A DNA stretch of 57,950 bases from Pseudomonadota bacterium. Lineage in GTDB: Bacteria; Desulfobacterota; Desulfobacteria; Desulfobacterales; Desulfobacteraceae. Shown here piece after piece: positions 26,602 to 35,881 of this stretch. Under the pieces are notes generated by a model. It did not search any database. It worked only from the letters and a program-made list of their open reading frames with translations, and had not been told where the DNA came from. A program made the translations under genes and the position numbers. Position 1 is the stretch's first letter; every line of letters begins with the position of its first letter. The DNA lies in NCBI GenBank assembly GCA_018821715.1, contig JAHJLN010000056.1, positions 1 through 57,950 on the forward strand, in the 5' to 3' direction.

Positions 26602-27740
26602 AACCGTTCGATCAGTTTGTTGATTAAAAACGTGCTTTCCCGCAAGGCCTGTTCGCTGAACGGGCCAAACCATTGGGCAAGATGGTTGAATTTTTTTATA
26701 AACAGCTGTTTGTCATTGTTTTCAAGCATTTCAAGATGGCTGTTCATGGAGGCAATATAGCCTTTTAAAAGTCGCCGCCGTTCCTTGGTCGCAAAAATGA
26801 TTTCAGAATACATTGAACCGTCCTGGGCAAAAAGACGTCCCACCATTCCCAGCTCAAGGCGGTAAATCGGGCTTGAAAATTCAAGGGTTCTTTCAAGGCG
26901 GTCAAGATTTTCATATAAAAACTGACCAAAGCAGAAGGTGGCAAAATGGCGCAGGGCCTGCACGATTCCCATTATTTCATCGTGCTCTTCAGCACTTGCC
27001 TGGACAATAACAGCCCCCCAGAGCGTCAGCTGCTCAACCAGCCATTGGCAGCCGGCTGAATCCCTTCCCGGGGTAATGACAATGATCTGTTTATCTAACG
27101 AGTTTGAGGTCGGACCAAATAAAGGGTGAATCCCTGTTACAGGACCGGAGTGGAATGCAAGCATCTTTTCCAGTGGTTTTGCCTTGACACTGGTCAGATC
27201 CGCCAGAATGGTTTTTGGGGACAAAAATGGTGCAATCTGTTCAATAATCGCTTCGGTTTTTTCAATTGGAACTGAAATAAGGACAAGATCAATATCTTTG
27301 CAAAGTGTTTTTGCATTGCCCCAGTCCGGTTCAGTAAGTATCCTGACTTCATAACCAGATTTGAGAAACAGGGTGGAAAAAAATCGCCCCATCTGGCCTG
27401 CACCACCGATGATCAATATTCTGGCACCCGGTCTGACACCTTTGTGCTCCATCTGGTCTGTCTGCTTGACCCGGGATTGCCTTAAAATCACCCGGTAAAG
27501 ATCTTCCATGAAATCCGGGTCAAGTTTTGCAATCCCTGCCTGGATCCTGAGTTTTGAGATCAGATCTTCTTCCCTTGCAGGATGGTATACCGGGATATGG
27601 CATCTTTTTTTTAAATTGACCACTTTTTCAACCTGGGTCTGTCGTTGCGCAAGAAGGGAAAGGATTTGTGAATCGATCTGATCAATTTTTGACCGTAACG
27701 GAATGATTTCTTTATCAAATGGCTGCGTGTCTTTTTCCAT
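26598..27740 (-). CDS. tyrA: Bifunctional chorismate mutase / prephenate dehydrogenase
   Basis: Makes 4-hydroxyphenylpyruvate for tyrosine. At 380 residues it has the length of the enterobacterial-type fused TyrA. Residues about 8-95 are an AroQ-type chorismate mutase (Ile-Asp-Gln-Ile-Asp-Ser-Gln-Ile-Leu-Ser-Leu-Leu-Ala-Gln-Arg, Tyr-His-Pro-Ala-Arg-Glu). Residues about 105-375 are the dehydrogenase with Gly-Gly-Ala-Gly-Gln-Met-Gly-Arg-Phe-Phe, and His in Gly-Ile-His-Pro-Leu-Phe-Gly-Pro. Tyrosine is the likely precursor for the ammonia-lyase of the polyene locus, but that is 26 kb away and no regulatory link is visible. Confidence 0.93.
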   Translation of the reverse strand: MEKDTQPFDKEIIPLRSKIDQIDSQILSLLAQRQTQVEKVVNLKKRCHIPVYHPAREEDLISKLRIQAGIAKLDPDFMEDLYRVILRQSRVKQTDQMEHKGVRPGARILIIGGAGQMGRFFSTLFLKSGYEVRILTEPDWGNAKTLCKDIDLVLISVPIEKTEAIIEQIAPFLSPKTILADLTSVKAKPLEKMLAFHSGPVTGIHPLFGPTSNSLDKQIIVITPGRDSAGCQWLVEQLTLWGAVIVQASAEEHDEIMGIVQALRHFATFCFGQFLYENLDRLERTLEFSSPIYRLELGMVGRLFAQDGSMYSEIIFATKERRRLLKGYIASMNSHLEMLENNDKQLFIKKFNHLAQWFGPFSEQALRESTFLINKLIERF

Positions 27741-27971
27741 CTTCTTCTCTTTTAAAAGCGTTAACCAAAAGCCTCAAGGCAGAATCAAGTACCATCAAAG
27801 CCTAACAATTTCAAGCGCAATTGGCAATTTTAAATTCAGTATCTGCCTGATAATAAGCTATAAATAATAAAAAGAAACAAACAAATAATGCCGGAGACGG
27901 GTTGTTAAATCCCTTTTAATGGGGTATAAAAATGAATATCAGACACAAAAAATAATGACCATAACCCATTG

Positions 27972-28388
27972 ATGGATGCCGATATGAAAATGCTGGATGA
28001 AATTATCAACAGAGTTCGCAACCTGACAGATGATCAGCAAACACAGATCTTAGAGATTCTCAAAGACTGGCAGACTGGAAAGCAAAGAGAGTATCAACGC
28101 CTTGATGCCAGAGCAGACATCGATGTGGTGATTGGAAACAGGGTGATTCAGACCAAAACAAAGGATTTGAGTGCCGGCGGCATTTATATCAATACATCGG
28201 GAAAATTTGAAACCGATAAAAGTGTGAGACTTGTTTTTTCCATACCCGGGCATGATAAGCCGTTCAAACTCCAGGGAATGATTGTCAGGGTGGAAAAGAG
28301 CGGCATGGCCATCAAATTCGAAAACATAACGCCTTATTTGAAGAAAATCCTGGACGATCTTATCTGGGAAAAGAAAAATAAAGGATAA
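27972..28388 (+). CDS. PilZ-domain protein
   Basis: A 138-residue cytoplasmic protein. A short helical start (about 1-35) is followed by a PilZ domain with the c-di-GMP-binding Arg-x-x-x-Arg-like motif (Gln-Arg-Glu-Tyr-Gln-Arg-Leu-Asp-Ala-Arg) and Asp-Leu-Ser-Ala-Gly-Gly-Ile-Tyr-Ile. It is probably a c-di-GMP effector for motility or surface behaviour. The ATG at 27972 is preferred to the TTG just before it. It is monocistronic, with no partner adjacent. Confidence 0.9.
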   Translation: MDADMKMLDEIINRVRNLTDDQQTQILEILKDWQTGKQREYQRLDARADIDVVIGNRVIQTKTKDLSAGGIYINTSGKFETDKSVRLVFSIPGHDKPFKLQGMIVRVEKSGMAIKFENITPYLKKILDDLIWEKKNKG

Positions 28389-28470
28389 CGGTTTATCCTG
28401 AAAACCCCCATTATTATTTCATCATAGAACCCTCTTTTTTTAATTCAGGTATAATAAGGATATTTGACGA

Positions 28471-29349
28471 TTGCAGGCAAAGGCTCAACTGGATGTAAAG
28501 GTATTGATCGGCTGTTTTTGTGTGTTCGGCTCTGCCTTCTTTTTTTATCTGGCTACGGTGATTATAAAGTGGGCGCGGATCAAAGGGTTGCAGATAGATC
28601 CATCGTTTTTCGTGTTTTCCAGGTTTTTATTGGGGTTTGTCAGTGTGTTGATCCTGATGGCCTTTAAAAAGAAAAAAATCAAGGTGGTAAAAAAACACTA
28701 TCTCATTGGCCGGACAATTGCCAATTGTGTTGCGGTATACTGTTTTTTTAAAGGTGTGGATTTAACATCGGTTGCCCAGGCCAATATTTTAAACATGACC
28801 TATCCGTTGTTTATCACGATTTTTTCATGGATTTTTTTAAAGGAACAGCGGGATATTATCGCTGTTTTTATTGTTATCCTGGCCTTTACAGGCGTTTTTT
28901 TGATTCTGGCCCCAAAAGAAATGAGCTTTCACTTGAATTCCTTGTGGGCATTGGCATCAGGGGTCAGTGCAGCCATTGCCATCATGTACCTGAACCTATC
29001 AAGGCAGGTTCATGATACGGAAACCACATTGTTTTTTTTGTTTGGTCTTGGATCTGTGCTGATTTTTATCGTGTTTTTTGATCAGATCCATCTGCCCCAG
29101 ATGACACAATTAAAATACCTGCTTTTGTGTTCCTTTTCTGCCATTATCGGTCAATACCTGATTACCCTGGGGTTTAAATATGTCACTGCTGTTGAAGGGG
29201 GCATTATCTCTTCAACGCGGATTCTACTGGCAGCCGTACTGGGTCCTGCTGTCGCAATGGATCCTGCCCTGTCGGTTTCAGGATGGGCCGGGGCCTTCCT
29301 GATTTTTGTCGGCAATGTTTATTTGACACTTAAAAAGACCCGAAGATAG
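28471..29349 (+). CDS. DMT-superfamily (EamA) transporter
   Basis: A 292-residue membrane protein with ten hydrophobic segments in two EamA repeats (about 10-140 and 150-290). The end of the first repeat shows Asn-Met-Thr-Tyr-Pro-Leu-Phe followed by Phe-Leu-Lys-Glu-Gln; the second shows Ile-Gly-Gln-Tyr-Leu. Members export metabolites such as amino acids or S-adenosylmethionine; the substrate cannot be read here. The start is TTG at 28471 after a weak AAGGA; no ATG lies in frame near it. Confidence 0.88.
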   Translation: MQAKAQLDVKVLIGCFCVFGSAFFFYLATVIIKWARIKGLQIDPSFFVFSRFLLGFVSVLILMAFKKKKIKVVKKHYLIGRTIANCVAVYCFFKGVDLTSVAQANILNMTYPLFITIFSWIFLKEQRDIIAVFIVILAFTGVFLILAPKEMSFHLNSLWALASGVSAAIAIMYLNLSRQVHDTETTLFFLFGLGSVLIFIVFFDQIHLPQMTQLKYLLLCSFSAIIGQYLITLGFKYVTAVEGGIISSTRILLAAVLGPAVAMDPALSVSGWAGAFLIFVGNVYLTLKKTRR

Positions 29350-29552
29350 ATGAATTGGCGTATCGTTTAAAATTTGAATAATTTAAATTTTTTGAATAGC
29401 TTTTACCAAAAAAATAATGTAAATAAAAAAACTCTTTGATGTGAATATTGAATTAGACCTCTGAATAGCAGATACTAAACTAAATTTGATTTTGCCGAAA
29501 CATAACTGAAGACTAAATCCTAAGGGATATGGTGTGATAACAGGATATTATT

Positions 29553-31559
29553 ATGGGTACTGAACCAGAAGACACATGTTTGAAAAGCCTTTCATCATTA
29601 GAAGGATTTCCTGAACAAAACCCTTTGTTTTTCCAGTTGATGATGGATAATGTGGCAGATTTAATCTGGGCAAAAAATATGATGGATGAATTTATTTTTG
29701 TGAATAAGGCCATGTGTGCGAATCTGTTAAAGTGCGAAATGACGTCGCAAGCCCTGGGAAAGACGGATCTCTTTTTTGCACAAAAGGAGAAGGATCTGGG
29801 GTATCAACACACTTTTGGAGAAATCTGCGTTGATTCCGATAAAATCGTAAAAGCCTCAAAGCAGGCGGGGCGATTTATAGAGCAGGGGTTTGTCAGGGGG
29901 GAATATCTCATCCTTGATGTGAACAAAGCCCCGATATTTGATGAAAATGGAAAAATGATCGGAACGGTTGGGTGCGGCCGGAATATTACAAAGGAAAAAA
30001 ACATTGAAAACCAGTTGATACGGTCAAGAGAGCAATTCATCAGGGTTTTAAACAATCTTACCTCTGCCGTGTATGTAGTGGATATGGACACCCATAACAT
30101 ATTGTTCGTCAATCAAATCCTTGCCACGATGTTTGGAAAGTCACCATCAGATCTTATCGGTCATACCTGCTGGAAGGTATTGCAGCAGAACAGGACAAGA
30201 CCCTGCTGGTATTGTACCAATCCAAAAATGATGGATGAAAAGGGAAACCCTGTCGGAGTTCTTGTCAATGAGTATGAGAACAAATGGTTAAATAAAGTGT
30301 TTGAAATTACGGACCAGGTCATCAAGTGGTCGGATGACCGTCTGGTAAAACTCACCATTGCCACAGACATTACCGACAGAAAATTATCGGAAAAAGAAAA
30401 AGATGCTGCATTGAAATTTTCATTGGAACAGGAAAAATATGCTCTGGTCGGACAGGTGGCAGGGAAAATGGCCCATGATTTTAACAATATTCTGGGAGCA
30501 ATCATGGGAAATGCCGAAATTTCTCTGATGGATTGCCGGGAAGAAGAGACAAGAGAAAGCTTGAATATTATACTGGAGCAGACCATTCGGGGCAAAAGCC
30601 TGACCCGGAACCTTATTGCTTTTGCAAAGGAAGAGGAACCCAAAGAAGATTATTTTAATATGAATTCAAAGATTGATTTTATCCTTAATCTGCTCCGTGT
30701 TGATCTTAATGGTACGGTTGTTGTAAAAGAACTTGGCGCCGACCTTCCGGACCTTCTGGCAGATCCGGGTATGATAGAACATGCCCTGGTAAATATAGTT
30801 CAGAATGCCATCCATGCCATGAGCCTTGTAAAAGAGCCCAAACTGACCATAAAAACATATGCAGCGTCCGGGAATCTGTTTGTTGAAATGATTGATAATG
30901 GATGCGGCATTCCCGAAGAATACTATGCTGACATATACTCTCCTTCATTCACCCTGAAAGGCAGTAAAGATTTGACGGGCAACTACAAGGGGGGCATAAA
31001 AGGGTCAGGTTACGGCATGTCCAATGTTAAAAAGTATATTGAAAAACACAAGGGCGCCATATCCTTTGAGAGCAAAGTGAACAACGGAACCCGGTTTGTT
31101 ATTTCCATCCCCATTATTGAAAAGGAACTGACAAAAAAAGAAAAAGAAATTATTTCACAAAAAAGGATCGAGAAAGGCAGAAAAATCCTTTTGGTGGAAG
31201 ATGAGCCTGCCATTTCAAAGGTTCAATACAAAATATTAACCAACAGGCCGTTCTGTCATGAGGTTCAGGTCGTGCAGGATGGACAGGCGGCTATGGATGC
31301 ATATGACAGGGGCGATTTTGATCTGGTCAGCCTGGACTATTTACTGCCGGGCAATCTTAACGGTCTGGACGTATATAAATATATCCGCAAAAAGGATCAA
31401 AAAATTCCCATTGTTTTTGTGTCGGGAAATATCGGTTTTCTGGAATCCATGAAAAAATTGGCAAAAAAAGATAAAAAAATGGATCATGTGTCCAAACCGT
31501 GTGAGAATATGGTTTATGCCGCAACCATTAACAAATGGCTCCAACGGCAGGACGGTTAA
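29553..31559 (+). CDS. Hybrid PAS-PAS histidine kinase with C-terminal receiver
   Basis: A 668-residue cytoplasmic signalling protein: PAS 1 (about 25-150), PAS 2 (about 160-280) with a cysteine cluster (His-Thr-Cys-Trp-Lys, then Pro-Cys-Trp-Tyr-Cys), HisKA with His in Met-Ala-His-Asp-Phe-Asn-Asn-Ile (near 309), HATPase (Asn-Ile-Val-Gln-Asn-Ala-Ile-His; Asp-Asn-Gly-Cys-Gly-Ile) and a receiver domain (about 545-665) with Asp in Leu-Asp-Tyr-Leu-Leu-Pro. The HDFNN motif is typical of hybrid kinases of this group. The last receiver strand has Ser-Lys-Pro as expected. There is no DNA-binding partner beside it. AGGA seven bases before the ATG supports the start. Confidence 0.93.
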   Translation: MGTEPEDTCLKSLSSLEGFPEQNPLFFQLMMDNVADLIWAKNMMDEFIFVNKAMCANLLKCEMTSQALGKTDLFFAQKEKDLGYQHTFGEICVDSDKIVKASKQAGRFIEQGFVRGEYLILDVNKAPIFDENGKMIGTVGCGRNITKEKNIENQLIRSREQFIRVLNNLTSAVYVVDMDTHNILFVNQILATMFGKSPSDLIGHTCWKVLQQNRTRPCWYCTNPKMMDEKGNPVGVLVNEYENKWLNKVFEITDQVIKWSDDRLVKLTIATDITDRKLSEKEKDAALKFSLEQEKYALVGQVAGKMAHDFNNILGAIMGNAEISLMDCREEETRESLNIILEQTIRGKSLTRNLIAFAKEEEPKEDYFNMNSKIDFILNLLRVDLNGTVVVKELGADLPDLLADPGMIEHALVNIVQNAIHAMSLVKEPKLTIKTYAASGNLFVEMIDNGCGIPEEYYADIYSPSFTLKGSKDLTGNYKGGIKGSGYGMSNVKKYIEKHKGAISFESKVNNGTRFVISIPIIEKELTKKEKEIISQKRIEKGRKILLVEDEPAISKVQYKILTNRPFCHEVQVVQDGQAAMDAYDRGDFDLVSLDYLLPGNLNGLDVYKYIRKKDQKIPIVFVSGNIGFLESMKKLAKKDKKMDHVSKPCENMVYAATINKWLQRQDG

Positions 31560-32764
31560 GACGAAACTTTTGGTTTAAGACGCGAAAGACAAAGGCTTAA
31601 CACAAATCCGATGAGGGCGACACTTCCTAAAAACCATGCCCCGCAGGACCAGGAGCCTGTCTGGGAAACAAGATAGGCAAGTATGGGCGGCCCGATGACC
31701 TGGCCGGTCTGTCCGCCCTGAATCACAAGTCCGTTGGTGGTTGCAATCAGGTTTTTTGAGGGTGCATACAGGGGCACCCCTCCCAGGATGGAGGCAGGTA
31801 TTAATCCGCCGAAAATGGAAAAAACAAGACAGCCAGTATAGTTGAGCAAAAAAGTTGCGCCTGGCCAATAAATGGCAATGGAACTTGTTCCCATAATGAT
31901 GCAGGCAAATGCAATCAATTTCCATCGCTTGATCCCTCTTTTCAACAGTCTTCCGCCGGCAAGGTTTCCGAAAATATTAACAAAGACCATTCCTGCCGTC
32001 AAAATCGAGGCCAAAGATTTGGAAAACCCGTATTTTTCAAGGATCAGTGTCGGTAAAAACCCCATCACAGCCAGCCATTGCAGTGCATAGGTAATAAAAA
32101 TGACTGCCAGAAGCAACGGTCCTGCACAGGTGGATGTCTGAACAATATCCTGTATCAGTTTTTTAAAGCGAAAAGGAATTACCGGGTTCATGAATTTGAT
32201 ATGGGCGGTTTTTTTTGCCAGGATTAATGTATAACCGATCATCAGGGCTGCATTGATCTGCCAGAGCCCTCTCCAGTTTGTCCCGGCTAAAATAAGCGGC
32301 AAAAGGATCATCATTAATGAAGCACCTGCCGGAAGATAACAGGTCCAGATGGAAAGGGCCACGTTCATATCTTTTTGCTTTACTACCTGGAAAATCAGTG
32401 TCGGCGTACTGACAATGACCGCTAAAAAACCCGCGCCTTCTATAACCCGTGAGGCAAGCAACCCGTGAAAGGAATCGGCAAACGATCCTATAAAACAGCC
32501 GGCAATTTGAAGAACAAGGCCCGCCAGCATGAGACGACGATGGCCGATGGCATCAGCAATTGCTCCGGCAAAGGTTCCAAACAAAAGGCCGGTTAAATTA
32601 AAAATGGATAACAACCATCCGGCATAAAACAGGCTGATGGAAAGATCCAACCGGATATCAGACAGGACCGGCGGTACCTTGCCCACCTGAAAGGCAGATA
32701 AAATGCCCGCCCCGAACAGGATAAAAATAAGCCCCCAGGGGCTTTGATCTTCTTTTTGGATCAA
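31556..32764 (-). CDS. Major facilitator superfamily transporter
   Basis: A 402-residue protein with twelve predicted helices and the MFS loop 2-3 signature (Gly-Ala-Ile-Ala-Asp-Ala-Ile-Gly-His-Arg-Arg, near 65-76). It looks like the CynX/NarK-type "putative MFS" group. The substrate is unknown. Its stop codon overlaps that of the hybrid kinase in a shared TTAA. On its other side it is divergent from the glycosyltransferase that opens the polyene-associated region, so it could be an exporter of that locus, but nothing shows this. Confidence 0.9.
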   Translation of the reverse strand: MIQKEDQSPWGLIFILFGAGILSAFQVGKVPPVLSDIRLDLSISLFYAGWLLSIFNLTGLLFGTFAGAIADAIGHRRLMLAGLVLQIAGCFIGSFADSFHGLLASRVIEGAGFLAVIVSTPTLIFQVVKQKDMNVALSIWTCYLPAGASLMMILLPLILAGTNWRGLWQINAALMIGYTLILAKKTAHIKFMNPVIPFRFKKLIQDIVQTSTCAGPLLLAVIFITYALQWLAVMGFLPTLILEKYGFSKSLASILTAGMVFVNIFGNLAGGRLLKRGIKRWKLIAFACIIMGTSSIAIYWPGATFLLNYTGCLVFSIFGGLIPASILGGVPLYAPSKNLIATTNGLVIQGGQTGQVIGPPILAYLVSQTGSWSCGAWFLGSVALIGFVLSLCLSRLKPKVSS

Positions 32765-32894
32765 ATTATCTCTTTTGTTATAGAATTTTTAATATTTTTT
32801 CAGGTTTTCTTTCTAACAGGTTTAATGGAAACAAAAAAGTAAAACATGGAAATTTCTTTTCATTTGTCTTTTAAATTTGCTATGGACAATATCT

Positions 32895-34106
32895 ATGAGA
32901 TTCTATTTTGGCCCTGGGAATAATTCCCTTTCGCATATTTTAAAATGTTTATCCATCATGGATATTTTGTCATCTCGAGGGCATGAGGTTTTTATTGCCA
33001 TAGGTCAAAAATATTCAGGTTTTCTTAAAAAACTGGGAACACCATATTTTATCCTGCCGGATATCCAGGAAACAGATGACTCCGGGTTCCCTTCTTTTAA
33101 ATGGTTTTCCAATCCTAAATATGTTTTGGAGTGCATTAAAAAAGAGACGGAGTTGCTGCGCAGACTGAACCCGGACCGTGCCCTGGGCGTTTTTAATTTT
33201 ACGCTCCAGATATCTGCCGGCATTGCCGGCATCCCGTACGATTCTCTTATCTGTGGCTGCATGCTCAAAGAATCGAAAGATATCCTGGGATTTCATGGTG
33301 ATGAACCGGAAAAGGAAATTCAAAAGGTTAACATACAGACTTTTTTTAATTATGCCACTCAAAAAATGAACAGAGCCCTGGGGGAAATATCTAAAATTAA
33401 AATAAATGATATACGGGATCTTTTAAAAGGCGACATGACCTTTCTATGGGATTTTCCTGAATTTATGCCCTTGCCGTTGACACACAATTTTTTATACCTG
33501 GGACCGATTTCATATCACAACAAGAATTGCCAGAGTATGGATACAGATGAATTTTTTTACACTAAAAATCCTCTTGTTGTCATCTCCTTTGGCACATGTT
33601 CAGGAGACAAGGACGTGCTGGTAAGATTGACAAAAATATGCCTTGAATCAGGATTCGCAGTCTTCATCGCTGCCGGCGGCCAGAAAGCATTCCTGAGCCT
33701 TTTTCAGGCGGAACCAAGGGTGAAGACAAGTCTGTTCACCGACCTGATCCCTATATTACGGAGAGCCTGTCTTTTAATTACCCACGGGGGACAAATAACA
33801 GTGTTTGAAGCATTAAAAGCAAAAGTTCCTGTCCTGGTGATGCCTTTTCAGCCGGAACAGGCCCATAACGGCATTTGCCTTGAGCGTATCGGCTGTGGAG
33901 AATTGTTAATTCCGCCAAAACCCTTTAGAACAGGTTCCAGGGTTTATATCGATGCATTTAATGGGATAAAAGACAATGAAATTGCTGACAGGATTCGCAA
34001 CCTTTCCAAAGATCCACAGACCGCTGAAAATCTTTTAAAAATCAGACATACGCTTGAAAAGTATACGGGTGCCGATCAATTGGCATCTGTATTGGAAAGG
34101 GCATAG
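32895..34106 (+). CDS. UGT/GT1-like glycosyltransferase
   Basis: A 403-residue protein with two Rossmann halves. The N-terminal half begins Arg-Phe-Tyr-Phe-Gly-Pro-Gly with Gly-His-Glu-Val near 35; the C-terminal half has Ile-Ser-Phe-Gly-Thr-Cys near 232 and the sugar-nucleotide motif Thr-His-Gly-Gly-Gln-Ile-Thr-Val-Phe-Glu-Ala-Leu. This places it with UDP-glucuronosyltransferase/MurG-like enzymes that glycosylate small lipophilic molecules. The ATG at 32895 is preferred to an upstream TTG at 32877 because the fold starts there. The fused hydrolase-radical SAM gene begins two bases after its stop, so the two form an operon facing the polyene locus. The acceptor is unknown; the polyene is a candidate. 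Confidence 0.85.
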   Translation: MRFYFGPGNNSLSHILKCLSIMDILSSRGHEVFIAIGQKYSGFLKKLGTPYFILPDIQETDDSGFPSFKWFSNPKYVLECIKKETELLRRLNPDRALGVFNFTLQISAGIAGIPYDSLICGCMLKESKDILGFHGDEPEKEIQKVNIQTFFNYATQKMNRALGEISKIKINDIRDLLKGDMTFLWDFPEFMPLPLTHNFLYLGPISYHNKNCQSMDTDEFFYTKNPLVVISFGTCSGDKDVLVRLTKICLESGFAVFIAAGGQKAFLSLFQAEPRVKTSLFTDLIPILRRACLLITHGGQITVFEALKAKVPVLVMPFQPEQAHNGICLERIGCGELLIPPKPFRTGSRVYIDAFNGIKDNEIADRIRNLSKDPQTAENLLKIRHTLEKYTGADQLASVLERA

Positions 34107-34108
34107 GG

Positions 34109-35875
34109 ATGTCAGTCGGTATTGTCCTGGTTCACGGCTACACAGGGTCAGATCAGGATTTAGCATTTCTTTTTGAAAAACTTTGTTCTTACTATGGATC
34201 AGATTCAGTTATAAACACGTCTTTGCCGTTCCATGACAGGGACAAGGCCCCGAAGTTTGATCAGGATGCGTTTGAGCAGGTTATTTTAAAAGCAGTGAAC
34301 TGTTTTAAAGAGAAAAAGAAAAAACTTGTTCTTGTCGGGTTTTCCACAGGCGGGACACTGCTTCTGTCATGCCTGCGGAAGCATTCGATAATCCCTGATC
34401 TTTTAGTGCTGGCAGGCGTGCCAAAACAGATCGATACCGGTTATATCCAAAGATGGGCAACCCATTGCACCGGGAAACCTCAACCTGATTTCAGTTCCAT
34501 TGCCAGAATGATTTCTGTGATTAATTCAATGGGAAAAATTAAATTTAAAAACAGATTTTTTGTCCTGATCATGAATGGGGAAACAGATGAACTTGTTTTA
34601 AAAGAGGAAGCCTTCAAGTGGGCTGAAAATTTTAAAGGGGAAAAAAGAATTGCCATCATCCCTGATGCCGGGCACCATGTTTTCAAAGATATTTCCAAAC
34701 AGGACATGGCCTCTGATATAATCGTCCGGACAGTTTTTGACCTTACAAACAGGGTGAGAAAAGAATCAAATCAGGTATTGGAGCGATTGGCTGAAATTGA
34801 ACCCAGGGTCAAATCGTTTTTATTAAACTCCCCCACATCTAGGTTCCATTTGTCTCAGTGCCCGGGGGGGAAAAGATTACAAGATGGAAAACCTGATTTT
34901 TCTGAAACCGTATCCTGGGCGCCTGTTTTTGCAAATATTGAAATCACAACACAGTGTAATTTAAAGTGCCGGTTTTGTGCCAGAACAAGGCTTGGCATTA
35001 AAGGCAAAGACATGGCGATATCCCTATATTCAAGAATCCTTGAACTGCTTCCCCATGCCTACAGGATCACCCTGGTGGGCTTGGGGGAACCCCTTCTTCA
35101 CCCGGAGATCATTGAGTTTGTGAAAATAGCGGTTTCAAGGAAAAGAAGGGTGGCTTTGGTCACAAATGCTTCCAATCTTGACCCTGCCATGTCAGAGAAA
35201 TTGATCAATGCAGGACTGGATTCAATCGCATTCAGCATAGATGGTCCAGACCAGATCCTATCGGGAAAATTGAGATATGGAACTGACCTTAAAAAAGTGA
35301 TTGACCATATCCAGCAATTTACAGTATTGGCAGACGCCTTTGATAAACAGATATCAAAGGCTGTGTTTTCCGCGGTCTCAATAATATCCCTGCCGTACCT
35401 TGAGCAGTTGATTGATCTGGTTTCAGGGCTTGGGGTCAATGTTTTAATGCTGTCGGATTTAAATTTTTCATATAATGGTAAAGACTGCCTGCACCAAAAC
35501 ATGGATAAGGAGAAAATTGCAATTTTAAGGAAGGCAATAGCACATTCTTTTTCAAAAAATCTGCCGGTTCTTTCAGTCTACGGTCTGGAAGAATTCGGAT
35601 TAAGACATAGATATCTGCAATTTTTAGCAGCCCCGCCTTCAAAAATCTATGAGCGCCCCAAACTTCATACCCATTGCCTTTCTCCCTGGCAGACCCTGCC
35701 GGTAAATGTGAATGGAGAGGTTTTGATCTGTGATTGTCAACCGGATAAGCGTATCGGTAATCTTTTTTCGGATTCGTTTTCCAACATCTGGAATGGACGT
35801 ATCATGAAACAGCACCGCAGTAAAATGACAGGCCCGGTCCCTCCGGATGCCTGTCGAATCTGTCCACGGTTTTAA
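34109..35875 (+). CDS. Fusion of alpha/beta hydrolase and SPASM-like radical SAM enzyme
   Basis: A 588-residue fusion. Residues 1-210 form an alpha/beta hydrolase of carboxylesterase type: His-Gly-Tyr-Thr-Gly near 9, Ser79 in Gly-Phe-Ser-Thr-Gly-Gly, Asp160 in Gly-Glu-Thr-Asp-Glu and a His at 189-190. After a linker, residues about 275-500 are a radical SAM barrel with Cys283, Cys287 and Cys290 (CxxxCxxC) and Gly-Leu-Gly-Glu-Pro-Leu. The C-terminal 70 residues hold a SPASM-like set of Cys (His-Cys-Leu-Ser, Ile-Cys-Asp-Cys, Ala-Cys-Arg-Ile-Cys) for an extra cluster. All catalytic residues of both halves are present. It might join ester or thioester cleavage to radical modification of one substrate. 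It ends six bases from the convergent B12-radical SAM gene. Confidence 0.88.
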   Translation: MSVGIVLVHGYTGSDQDLAFLFEKLCSYYGSDSVINTSLPFHDRDKAPKFDQDAFEQVILKAVNCFKEKKKKLVLVGFSTGGTLLLSCLRKHSIIPDLLVLAGVPKQIDTGYIQRWATHCTGKPQPDFSSIARMISVINSMGKIKFKNRFFVLIMNGETDELVLKEEAFKWAENFKGEKRIAIIPDAGHHVFKDISKQDMASDIIVRTVFDLTNRVRKESNQVLERLAEIEPRVKSFLLNSPTSRFHLSQCPGGKRLQDGKPDFSETVSWAPVFANIEITTQCNLKCRFCARTRLGIKGKDMAISLYSRILELLPHAYRITLVGLGEPLLHPEIIEFVKIAVSRKRRVALVTNASNLDPAMSEKLINAGLDSIAFSIDGPDQILSGKLRYGTDLKKVIDHIQQFTVLADAFDKQISKAVFSAVSIISLPYLEQLIDLVSGLGVNVLMLSDLNFSYNGKDCLHQNMDKEKIAILRKAIAHSFSKNLPVLSVYGLEEFGLRHRYLQFLAAPPSKIYERPKLHTHCLSPWQTLPVNVNGEVLICDCQPDKRIGNLFSDSFSNIWNGRIMKQHRSKMTGPVPPDACRICPRF

Positions 35876-35881
35876 AAGGGG

